Below, in pieces: positions 6,507 to 12,830 of a stretch of DNA of 20,256 bases. The translations under genes and the position numbers were made by a program. A model generated the notes under the pieces. That model was not told the DNA's origin, did not search any database, and worked only from the letters and a program-made list of their open reading frames with translations. Each line of letters starts with the position of its first letter. Position 1 is the stretch's first letter. Source of the stretch: Bacillota bacterium (GTDB lineage: Bacteria; Bacillota; Clostridia; Clostridiales; Clostridiaceae); contig JAEZAL010000327.1 in assembly GCA_023427705.1 (NCBI GenBank), positions 1 through 20,256 on the forward strand. The letters run 5' to 3'.

Positions 6507-7520
6507 TTAATTATTTTTATTATAAATATTAATTAAATTTGTAAGAAGTTTATTATAGCCCTCTTTTGAATAAAAAGAAGATGGCATATTATCTTTATTT
6601 AATAAGAATTCAATATTTTCAACTTGGTTATTAAAGAATAGAGAATATATCTTTTTGTAATAAATATTATTAAGTCCATTAAGAACTTTTATAGAAATTT
6701 CCTCATTAGGAGAAAATGAATTATTTAAACCCTTTTTATATATAAAGAAATATAGCATTGATATAGAGGTCTTTTCAATTTGCCTATAGTCAAATAATTT
6801 TATATTATCAAAGTCTTTTTCTAATGTATTAAAAAACTCAGTAGTAGATGGATGCAAAGCAAAAATATCTTCATTTAAATGACTTATTATTGAATTTGTA
6901 TAGAAAGATAGATTATTTAAAAAATTCCATAGATCATTTACATCAAAGTGTTCTATTACATTATTTTCTGATATCTCCATATGCATATCAGTCATTATTA
7001 CTTTTGTTTTATAAGAAACCTTTCCATTTCCACAAATAGTATAATTTCTAATTACATCAAATGCTATTCTTGTATCTTCTTTAGCTCCAATTGCATATTT
7101 TCCATCAGTATTAAAAAAATTAATAGTAGAAATTGAAAAGTGAATTAATGAAACTAAGGCTAAATAGGAATATGATATTTCACTAACCCCTACTGAAAAT
7201 AATATAACAAAGATAACAAAATCAAAAATTGGACCAATCCAAAAGTATAGTCTTAATTTTGTTAATAAAATATTGTATTCTAGTTTCGAATATAAATTAA
7301 TTGAATTAAAATGCAATCTACTAGTATAAAAACTATCAGATGGAAAATCAATCTTAAACTTATACTTGGAATTATCTTTGTATATATTAAAAGGAATTAG
7401 GTAAAAACTAGTAGCTTTAAATCCTAGTATTAAGGAAGCTATATAATGAAGAAATTCATGAAAAAATAAAATACAGTATTCAATAAGAATAATTTTTAAA
7501 GCTATAATTAAATAACTCAT
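6507..7520 (-). CDS. M50/site-2-protease-like membrane metalloprotease
   Basis: A protein of 337 residues with hydrophobic segments in its first 140. HEFLH (His21, Glu22, His25) lies in the first membrane segment and is the HExxH zinc site of metalloproteases. NFFNTDGK (Asn134 to Lys141) in a later hydrophobic segment fits the second S2P/M50 metal-ligand motif (Asn and Asp-Gly). The remaining 195 residues are soluble, Asn/Ile-rich and unrecognised. M50 enzymes cut substrates within or at the membrane. ATG at 7520 is preferred over the in-frame ATG at 7526 because GGAAAG is then 6 nt upstream. It stands alone on the minus strand. The substrate is unknown, and an inactive family member cannot be excluded. 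Confidence 0.7.
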   Translation of the reverse strand: MSYLIIALKIILIEYCILFFHEFLHYIASLILGFKATSFYLIPFNIYKDNSKYKFKIDFPSDSFYTSRLHFNSINLYSKLEYNILLTKLRLYFWIGPIFDFVIFVILFSVGVSEISYSYLALVSLIHFSISTINFFNTDGKYAIGAKEDTRIAFDVIRNYTICGNGKVSYKTKVIMTDMHMEISENNVIEHFDVNDLWNFLNNLSFYTNSIISHLNEDIFALHPSTTEFFNTLEKDFDNIKLFDYRQIEKTSISMLYFFIYKKGLNNSFSPNEEISIKVLNGLNNIYYKKIYSLFFNNQVENIEFLLNKDNMPSSFYSKEGYNKLLTNLINIYNKNN

Positions 7521-7664
7521 AAGCATCTTTCCTATATATTAATCTTATTAATTAATATACTTTTATAATATTAAAAAGTGTCTATTTTTATAAATATATT
7601 ATCTTAATAAAATAATTTTATATGATATAATAAATAAGCAACTTTAAAAATAGAGGAGAAAAAA

Positions 7665-8003
7665 ATGAATATACAAATTTTTGGGAGAAAAAAATGTTTT
7701 GATACAAAAAAAGCAGAAAGATATTTTAAAGAAAGAAAAATTAAATTTCAATATATTGATATAGACTTAAAAGGATTGAGCAAAGGGGAGCTTAATTCTG
7801 TTAAGAGAAATATTCCAATAAATGAGCTTATTAATATAAAAGCTAAAGAATATAAAAGTCTTAACTTAGATAAAATAAGAAGCACAGAAATGAAGGAAGA
7901 AATTCTTCTTAATAATCCTAAGTTGTTCAATTCTCCAATTGTAAGAAATGGTAATTTAGCCACATTAGGATATAAAAAAGAAGTTTGGGATAATTGGGAA
8001 TAA
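7665..8003 (+). CDS. ArsC/Spx-family thioredoxin-fold protein
   Basis: A 112-residue protein of the ArsC/Spx family. The N-terminal strand IQIFGRKKCFDTKKAERYFKE carries one cysteine, C11, in a C-x-x-T context where Spx has CxxC and arsenate reductases have a catalytic Cys. Next comes the family pattern IKFQYIDIDLKGLSKGEL, and near the end the cis-Pro region FNSPIVRNGN with LATLGYKKEVWDNW. There is no second cysteine for an Spx-type disulfide and no neighbouring ars genes, so an arsenate role is unsupported. GAGGAG precedes the ATG, and TGATATAAT (7623-7631) gives an extended -10 upstream. It is followed 17 bp later by the next gene and probably forms an operon with it. Confidence 0.8.
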   Translation: MNIQIFGRKKCFDTKKAERYFKERKIKFQYIDIDLKGLSKGELNSVKRNIPINELINIKAKEYKSLNLDKIRSTEMKEEILLNNPKLFNSPIVRNGNLATLGYKKEVWDNWE

Positions 8004-8020
8004 TAAAGACAGGTGAACTA

Positions 8021-8437
8021 ATGATTAAGATAAAAATACAAAGTTATAAGAATGATAAGTTAACTTTTAAAATTAATATAAAAGATGATGAATTAAATAA
8101 ATACAAGTTTTTAAAAAGAGCATTAATAGAAGGAAAACAAATAAAAGGAAACTTCAACTATGAAATTCCATTAAGATTTTTAGTTCCTATAGTGAATAAT
8201 ATAGATAAGAAAAATATATATATAGATAGATATAGTAAATTAGAATTTCTAGAGTTTTATGATGAGTTTGAGGAAAAATATTATTCAAGTTTAACTGCTA
8301 CTCCAAAGTTTATGAAAATATGGAGACAAGAAAAGTGTCCATATATATTTAAAATTAAAATTAATCCTAATACATTAGAATTAAGTAAAGAAGTAGCATT
8401 TAAAAAAGTAAATATAAAGTTTGAATCTATATTATAA
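8021..8437 (+). CDS. Hypothetical protein, 138 residues
   Basis: A basic, Lys/Ile/Tyr/Phe-rich protein without signal peptide, membrane helices or recognised motifs. It has a single cysteine in RQEKCPYIFKI. ATG at 8021 is chosen over an upstream in-frame TTG at 7994 because it has AGGTG nearby and begins just after the ArsC-like gene ends. The two genes are 17 bp apart and share one downstream terminator, so they are probably co-transcribed. I do not recognise the family and assign no function. Confidence 0.65.
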   Translation: MIKIKIQSYKNDKLTFKINIKDDELNKYKFLKRALIEGKQIKGNFNYEIPLRFLVPIVNNIDKKNIYIDRYSKLEFLEFYDEFEEKYYSSLTATPKFMKIWRQEKCPYIFKIKINPNTLELSKEVAFKKVNIKFESIL

Positions 8438-8471
8438 AAAAGAATCAAAGCATATGCTTTGATTCTTTTTT
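8436..8471 (+). terminator. Intrinsic terminator after the ArsC-like operon
   Basis: AAAAAAGAATCAAAGC pairs perfectly over 16 bp with GCTTTGATTCTTTTTT around an ATAT loop. It overlaps the stop codon of the upstream gene. Confidence 0.95.
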
Positions 8472-8497
8472 ATAATTAATGAAGGAGATGAATTTAT

Positions 8498-8584
8498 ATG
8501 GATTAGCTAAAAAAGCTAATAGCTAATATAGTATATGAGAAAAAATTAATTGGTGATACTAATTTTGGTACTTTATACAATTAA
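8498..8584 (+). pseudogene. Possible mini-gene with a nonsense codon at position 3
   Basis: A near-perfect ribosome site, AAGGAGATGA (8483-8492), precedes an ATG at 8498. The frame reads Met-Asp-TAG and then stays open for 25 codons: LKKLIANIVYEKK followed by LIGDTNFGTLYN, then TAA. This would be a 28-residue peptide if the TAG were a sense codon. It could be a decayed small gene, or a coincidence in AT-rich intergenic DNA. An alternative frame from ATG 8488 gives only a 12-residue peptide with no ribosome-site spacing. Confidence 0.25.
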
Positions 8585-8609
8585 AATAATAATTATTTCA
8601 TTGTATAAT
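8581..8609 (+). promoter_or_regulatory. Probable promoter of the debranching enzyme gene
   Basis: A perfect -10 TATAAT (8604-8609) with a weak -35 TTAAAA (8581-8586) at 17-nt spacing, about 35 bp before the start codon. Confidence 0.45.
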
Positions 8610-8642
8610 TAAGGTATTAAATACTAAGATATGGAGGTTTAT

Positions 8643-10649
8643 ATGGACGAAACTTATAGTTATGGAAGAGGTTCCTTTAAAACAATAAATGATGGAAATG
8701 AGTTAAGTTGGGTTATAGGGAATGGTATAGGAGGATTTGCTAATTCAACTGTAGCTGGTGGTAGTGCAATTCTACATCATGGATATTTAATAGCTGCTTT
8801 AAACCCACCTGTAAATAGATATTTAATTCTTAATAGAACTCAAGAAGAAATTAACATTAATAATAGAAATTATGATTTAACATCACAAAATTACATAAAC
8901 ACATCAAAAAATGGGCATCAATACTTAGAAAAATTTATATTTGATTTTATTCCAGAATATAGGTATAGAGTTGAAGATGTGCATATTAAAAAGACAATAT
9001 CTATGGATTATGGTTATAATACAGTAGCTGTTTGTTATGAGATTGAAAATGGTATAGATGATATAAATTTTAAAATAGTACCTGTCTTTAATTATAGACC
9101 ATCAGGAGAAGCTATAGAAAAATCAAAGTTAAATTTTGATGAAGATGTAAAAGAAAATAGGATAGTATTAACTCCAAGGGAAAATAAAGATATACGTATT
9201 ATTTTTGAAGCTTCAGAAGGTGAATTATACGATAGAAGATTAATTTCTTCAAATATAAGTACTCCAAATTATTTATATGAAGAAAATAATTATTATAATA
9301 TTGAAAATAGAACTGGATTTTTAGGCTTAGATAACCACTATACACCTTATGAAATAAATGTAAATATAAAGGCTAATGAAACAAAAAAAATGTACGTAAT
9401 ATGTACTATAGAAAAAGAAGTAGAAAAAGATGGATTTCAAATTGAAGCAGACTATAAAGATAGGGGTAATAAATTAGTTTTGCAAGCTGGCTATAAAGAG
9501 AATTTTGGTAAAAACTTAATTAAAGCTGCAGATCATTTTATTGTAAAAAGAAATAGTACAGGGCTTAAGACTATATTGGCAGGATATCCTTGGTTTACTG
9601 ATTGGGGAAGAGATACAATGATAGCCTTTGAAGGATTAGTATTATGTACAAAGAGATATAAGGATGCTAGAGAAATATTAGAATCTTTTTCCAAGTATGT
9701 AAGAAATGGACTAGTTCCAAATTTATTTCCAGATGAAAATACCGAACCTCTATATAATACCGTAGATGCATCTCTTTGGTATTTTCAAGCTGTATATAAG
9801 TATTTACAGTATACAGGAGAAGAGGAAGACTATAAATTTATAGAAGAAAAGATATATGATAAATTAGTTGAAATTTTTAACGCATATTCTACTAAAACAT
9901 TATTTTCTATTAGTATGGATGAAGATGGACTTATATTTGCAGGTTCTGGCTTTGATCAAGTAACTTGGATGGATGTAAGAGTAGGAGATTTAGTAGTAAC
10001 ACCAAGACATGGAAAACCGGTAGAAATAAATGCCTTATGGTATAATGCCTTATGTATTATGAATGAATTAAGAATCAAATTTAGTAAAGAAGATTTAGGA
10101 TATAGTAAGCTAGCAGAAAGAGTAAAAATAAACTTTGAGAAGAAATTTTGGAACGATGAAATGAAATGTTTATATGATGTTATAGATGAAAAAGATGATA
10201 AAATAAGACCTAATCAAATATGGGCAGTATCACTACCTTTTTCTATTTTATCAAAAGAAAAAGAAAGAGATATAGTTAATACAGTATATAAACATTTATA
10301 CTCAACTTATGGCTTAAGATCATTATCTTTTATGGATAAAGAATATAAAGGAAAGTATATTGGTAAACTTATTAATCGAGATTTAGCATACCATATGGGG
10401 ACTACTTGGAGTTTTTTAATTGGACCATTTATAACAGCTTATTTAAAGGTAAATGATTATAGTAATAATTCAATAAATAAAGCTAAAGAAATGCTATCTG
10501 TATTTGAAGATCATATGAGAGATGGATGTATTAATGGAATAGCTGAAATATTTGATGGGGATTTTGCTTCTACTAGTAGAGGATGCTACACACAAGCTTG
10601 GGGTGTAGGAGAAGTATTGCGACTTTATAGTATTCTATATGAAAAATAA
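8643..10649 (+). CDS. Glycogen debranching enzyme (GH133 amylo-alpha-1,6-glucosidase)
   Basis: A 668-residue cytoplasmic enzyme of the bacterial/archaeal debranching type. Residues about 1-290 form the N-terminal GDE domain (SWVIGNGIGGFANSTVAGG, LHHGYLIAALNPPVNRYL). The C-terminal (alpha/alpha)6 domain carries the conserved blocks YPWFTDWGRDTMIA (from residue 315), GSGFDQVTWMDVRVG, PRHGKPVEINALWYNAL, IRPNQIWAVSLPFSIL, YHMGTTWSFLIGPFI and FDGDFASTSRGCYTQAWG. It removes alpha-1,6 branches from glycogen-like polymers. ATG 8643 is chosen because the upstream in-frame ATG (8631) overlaps the GGAGG that serves as ribosome site. Other glycogen genes are not in this window. Length matches the family, with no sign of truncation. 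Confidence 0.93.
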   Translation: MDETYSYGRGSFKTINDGNELSWVIGNGIGGFANSTVAGGSAILHHGYLIAALNPPVNRYLILNRTQEEININNRNYDLTSQNYINTSKNGHQYLEKFIFDFIPEYRYRVEDVHIKKTISMDYGYNTVAVCYEIENGIDDINFKIVPVFNYRPSGEAIEKSKLNFDEDVKENRIVLTPRENKDIRIIFEASEGELYDRRLISSNISTPNYLYEENNYYNIENRTGFLGLDNHYTPYEINVNIKANETKKMYVICTIEKEVEKDGFQIEADYKDRGNKLVLQAGYKENFGKNLIKAADHFIVKRNSTGLKTILAGYPWFTDWGRDTMIAFEGLVLCTKRYKDAREILESFSKYVRNGLVPNLFPDENTEPLYNTVDASLWYFQAVYKYLQYTGEEEDYKFIEEKIYDKLVEIFNAYSTKTLFSISMDEDGLIFAGSGFDQVTWMDVRVGDLVVTPRHGKPVEINALWYNALCIMNELRIKFSKEDLGYSKLAERVKINFEKKFWNDEMKCLYDVIDEKDDKIRPNQIWAVSLPFSILSKEKERDIVNTVYKHLYSTYGLRSLSFMDKEYKGKYIGKLINRDLAYHMGTTWSFLIGPFITAYLKVNDYSNNSINKAKEMLSVFEDHMRDGCINGIAEIFDGDFASTSRGCYTQAWGVGEVLRLYSILYEK

Positions 10650-10652
10650 ATA

Positions 10653-10698
10653 TTCATAAGTAGCTTTTCATGGTATTATATTATAAGCTACTTATGAA
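10653..10698. repeat. 14-bp perfect inverted repeat without a T tract
   Basis: TTCATAAGTAGCTT (10653-10666) and AAGCTACTTATGAA (10685-10698) flank an 18-nt spacer between the debranching enzyme gene and the small membrane protein gene. No poly-T follows, and the right arm abuts the AAAGGA ribosome site of the next gene. It may protect or process mRNA, or modulate translation, rather than terminate. Confidence 0.6.
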
Positions 10699-10709
10699 AG
10701 GATAGAAAA

Positions 10710-10934
10710 ATGAAGAAATTAATAAGTTATTCTAATTTGATATTTACTATTTCAATAGGTATATTTATCTACGGAGCTTATAAAATAATTACTCTTAGAC
10801 AAATGCTTCCTGCTGGAGTATGTCCTATCGATGATAATAGACCAATATTATTTGTAGGAATTTTCTTTATGATATTATCAATAATAATATCATATATTGA
10901 AGATAACAGAGCAAAGAAAAAAATACTAGATTAA
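10710..10934 (+). CDS. Small two-helix membrane protein
   Basis: A 74-residue protein with two predicted membrane helices (about residues 9-28 and 46-65). They are joined by a short loop containing PAGVCPIDDNRP, and a charged tail EDNRAKKKILD follows. Its ribosome site AAAGGA lies directly after the inverted repeat that follows the debranching enzyme gene, 60 bp from that gene's stop, so co-transcription is possible. I do not recognise a family; the loop with one cysteine is the only distinctive element. Confidence 0.65.
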   Translation: MKKLISYSNLIFTISIGIFIYGAYKIITLRQMLPAGVCPIDDNRPILFVGIFFMILSIIISYIEDNRAKKKILD

Positions 10935-10939
10935 GATAA

Positions 10940-10976
10940 TTGTATCAAAATGATAATCTTTATTAATATGATACAA
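10940..10976. repeat. Inverted repeat TTGTATCA / TGATACAA
   Basis: Two 8-bp arms separated by 21 nt, with a further GTATCAA at 10982-10988. They lie about 125-170 bp upstream of a sigma-54 promoter, a typical enhancer distance, and just after the small membrane protein gene. They could be activator half-sites or a weak terminator. The rest of the 380-bp gap up to 11111 is AT-rich, with no further gene seen. Confidence 0.35.
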
Positions 10977-11110
10977 ATTAAGTATCAACAGATGTTTAGA
11001 GTATTAAAGCTGTATAATTTATCATTATAATATTTTAATTATAGAAGCAATTTTATGTAGAATTAAAATATATATAGTATTTACAATATTAAGAAGAGTG
11101 TCTAAGGTTT

Positions 11111-11127
11111 TGGCATATTTATTGCTT
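11111..11127 (+). promoter_or_regulatory. Sigma-54 promoter of the permease operon
   Basis: TGGCATATTTATTGCTT matches the -24/-12 consensus (TGGCAC-N5-TTGCT) with GG (11112-11113) and GC (11124-11125) separated by exactly 10 nt. Transcription would start near 11137, leaving a leader of about 195 nt before the first permease gene. A sigma-54 activator is encoded 3 kb downstream and has the same promoter type. Confidence 0.85.
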
Positions 11128-11159
11128 AAATAATATGTGAAACTTTAGAGCTCTTTTTA

Positions 11160-11180
11160 GTTTCAAAATAATTTTGAAAC
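11160..11180. repeat. Perfect 21-nt inverted repeat in the permease leader
   Basis: GTTTCAAAAT and ATTTTGAAAC flank a single A. It lies about 25-45 nt into the predicted sigma-54 transcript and would form a hairpin near the mRNA 5' end. No T tract follows. It is absent from the leader of the second permease gene. Confidence 0.5.
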
Positions 11181-11210
11181 ATATAATTATCTAAAAATAA
11201 ATTTAAACGA

Positions 11211-11331
11211 TTACTTATGGTGTAAGGATTAGGGTTATTATCAATTTGAGAATATCTTTTCAAATTGATAATAATGTATTCTCGAGTGATGTGTTAAGTT
11301 TATACTTTAAATTTACATGAGGGGGAATATC
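11211..11331 (+). promoter_or_regulatory. Conserved structured leader, copy 1 (candidate translational riboswitch)
   Basis: Directly upstream of the first permease gene. Parts in order: small hairpin TTAC/GTAA (11211-11225); a perfect 15-bp hairpin, TTATTATCAATTTGA (11235-11249) with 11260-11274; GAGAATA (11248-11254), partly in its loop, complementary to TATTCTC (11277-11283); then CTCGAGTGATGT and TACATGAGGGGGAATAT, which includes the ribosome site. TATTCTC can instead pair with GGGAATA (11323-11329), hiding the Shine-Dalgarno sequence, helped by ATGTG/TACAT pairing. The same design occurs before the second permease gene. No terminator T tract is present, so control would be translational. 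The ligand is unknown. The purine riboswitch core sequences are absent. Confidence 0.6.
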
Positions 11332-12687
11332 ATGGTAGAAGTAGAAAAAAAGAAAGTTAAAAGTGATTCAATATTTGATGTAAATGGCGTACCTAGTATA
11401 AAAAAAGCCATGCCATTATCTTTGCAACACTTACTAGCTATGATAGTTGGAAATGTTACTCCAGCCATTATAGTTGCTGGGGTTACAGGAATGAATGTTA
11501 GCGATAAGACATTATTAGTTCAATGTTCTTTATTTATGGCTGGTATTGCTACTTTAATGCAATTATATCCTATATGGAAACTAGGATCAGGTTTACCTGT
11601 AGTTATGGGAGTAAGTTTTGCTTATGTACCAACCTTAACAGCTATTGGCTCTGCTTATGGAATTGAAGCGATTTTTGGTGCCCAATTAATTGGAGGGATA
11701 GCTGCAATAATAGTAGGTGCGTTTATTAAACCACTAAGAAAATTATTTCCACCATTAGTTGCTGGAACTGTTGTCTTTACAATTGGATTATCATTATATC
11801 CAACAGCCATAAAATATATGGCAGGAGGAGCATCAGCAACAGATTTTGGATCGCCAATAAATTGGACAATTGCAATGGTTACTTTAATTGTAGTATTGTT
11901 CTGTAATCATTTTACAAAGGGCTATGTTAAATTAGCATCTATATTAGTAGGAATAATAGTAGGATATATATTTTCTATTTTTATAGGAAGAGTAGATTTT
12001 TCTGCAATTTCATCAGCAGGATGGATACAAGTACCAACTCCATTACATTATGGAATGAAGTTCGTACCTTCTGCAATTATATCCATGGTTATTATTTATA
12101 TTGTTAATTCTGTTCAAGCAGTAGGAGACTATTCAGCTACAACAGAAGGAGGATTAAGTAGGGACCCAAAAGATGATGAATTATCTGGTGGTATAATGGC
12201 AAATGGGGTATCAAGTATAATAGGTGCATTTTTAGGAGGCCTACCTACAGCAACATATAGCCAAAATGTTGGCATTGTTGCTATGACAAAGGTTGTAAGC
12301 AAATATATAATTATGCTTGCTGCTGTATTTATGTTAATATCAGGATTTATACCTAAGTTTGGTGCATTAATTACTACAATCCCACAAAGTGTTTTAGGTG
12401 GTGCAACAATTATAGTATTTGCAATGATAACCATGACAGGTATAAAAGTAATTATAAAAGATGAACTTTCTAGTAGAAATATAAGTGTTGTTGGACTTTC
12501 AGTTGCACTTGGAATGGGTATAACTCAAGTACCAGGAGCATTAGATGTTTTCCCAAGTTGGGTAAATATGGTCTTTGGAAGTTCACCAGTAGTTATTAGC
12601 ACAATTACTGTAATAGTATTAAATTTGATATTACCAAAGCAAACTTTAGAAGAAGAAGAAAATGAGAGAAGTAAAATAGAAAGTTAA
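11332..12687 (+). CDS. NCS2 nucleobase (xanthine/urate-type) permease, Gln262 variant
   Basis: A 451-residue multi-helix permease of the NCS2 family (COG2233: xanthine, urate, uracil transporters, usually 14 helices). Family marks: LQHLLAMIVGNVTPA (Gln32, His33) in the first helix; NSVQAVGDYSATTEGG in the helix-8 region; and the signature QNVGIVAMTK (Gln311, Asn312). At the substrate-binding position, where XanQ and UapA have an essential Glu (ExxGD), this protein has Gln262. I chose ATG 11332, with GAGGGGG 6 nt upstream, over an in-frame ATG at 11317 that lies inside the ribosome-site block. It heads a sigma-54 operon with a second, closely related permease. Substrate is inferred as an oxidised purine from the neighbouring xdh genes. 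Confidence 0.9.
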   Translation: MVEVEKKKVKSDSIFDVNGVPSIKKAMPLSLQHLLAMIVGNVTPAIIVAGVTGMNVSDKTLLVQCSLFMAGIATLMQLYPIWKLGSGLPVVMGVSFAYVPTLTAIGSAYGIEAIFGAQLIGGIAAIIVGAFIKPLRKLFPPLVAGTVVFTIGLSLYPTAIKYMAGGASATDFGSPINWTIAMVTLIVVLFCNHFTKGYVKLASILVGIIVGYIFSIFIGRVDFSAISSAGWIQVPTPLHYGMKFVPSAIISMVIIYIVNSVQAVGDYSATTEGGLSRDPKDDELSGGIMANGVSSIIGAFLGGLPTATYSQNVGIVAMTKVVSKYIIMLAAVFMLISGFIPKFGALITTIPQSVLGGATIIVFAMITMTGIKVIIKDELSSRNISVVGLSVALGMGITQVPGALDVFPSWVNMVFGSSPVVISTITVIVLNLILPKQTLEEEENERSKIES

Positions 12688-12710
12688 TAAGTGTTGTTTA
12701 AATATAGTAA

Positions 12711-12830
12711 TTACCAAAGAGGGTAAGAATAAAGATGTTATCAAAATGAGAAATTCAAATTGATAATTATCAGATATTCTCGAGTGATGTATTGAATTTT
12801 AATAATCTACATGAGGGGGAATATAATAAT
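12711..12830 (+). promoter_or_regulatory. Conserved structured leader, copy 2 (between the permease genes)
   Basis: The same architecture as the element before the first permease: hairpin TTACC/GGTAA (12711-12726); stem TTATCAAAATGA (12738-12749) with TCAAATTGATAA (12755-12766), two mismatches; GAGAA (12748-12752) against TTCTC (12777-12781); an identical ATTCTCGAGTGATGT; and an identical TACATGAGGGGGAATAT. ATATTCTC (12774-12781) can pair over 8 bp with GGGAATAT (12817-12824) across the ribosome site. Spacers and loops differ in sequence and length, while the paired blocks and core are kept. No promoter or terminator is seen between the permease genes, so this copy would act inside a polycistronic mRNA. 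Confidence 0.6.

Noticed and set aside
7665..8003. Arsenate reductase as a functional call
   Set aside because: The fold is right, but there are no ars neighbours and only one cysteine; only the family name is supported.
11137..11331. Classical guanine/adenine (purine) riboswitch before the permeases
   Set aside because: The conserved core (TATA, TTTCTACC-like and CCGTAAA-like loops, three-way junction) is not present in either leader.
12129..12434. Minus-strand 101-residue frame inside the first permease
   Set aside because: It is fully antisense to a conserved permease coding region, and the composition follows the codons of the plus strand.
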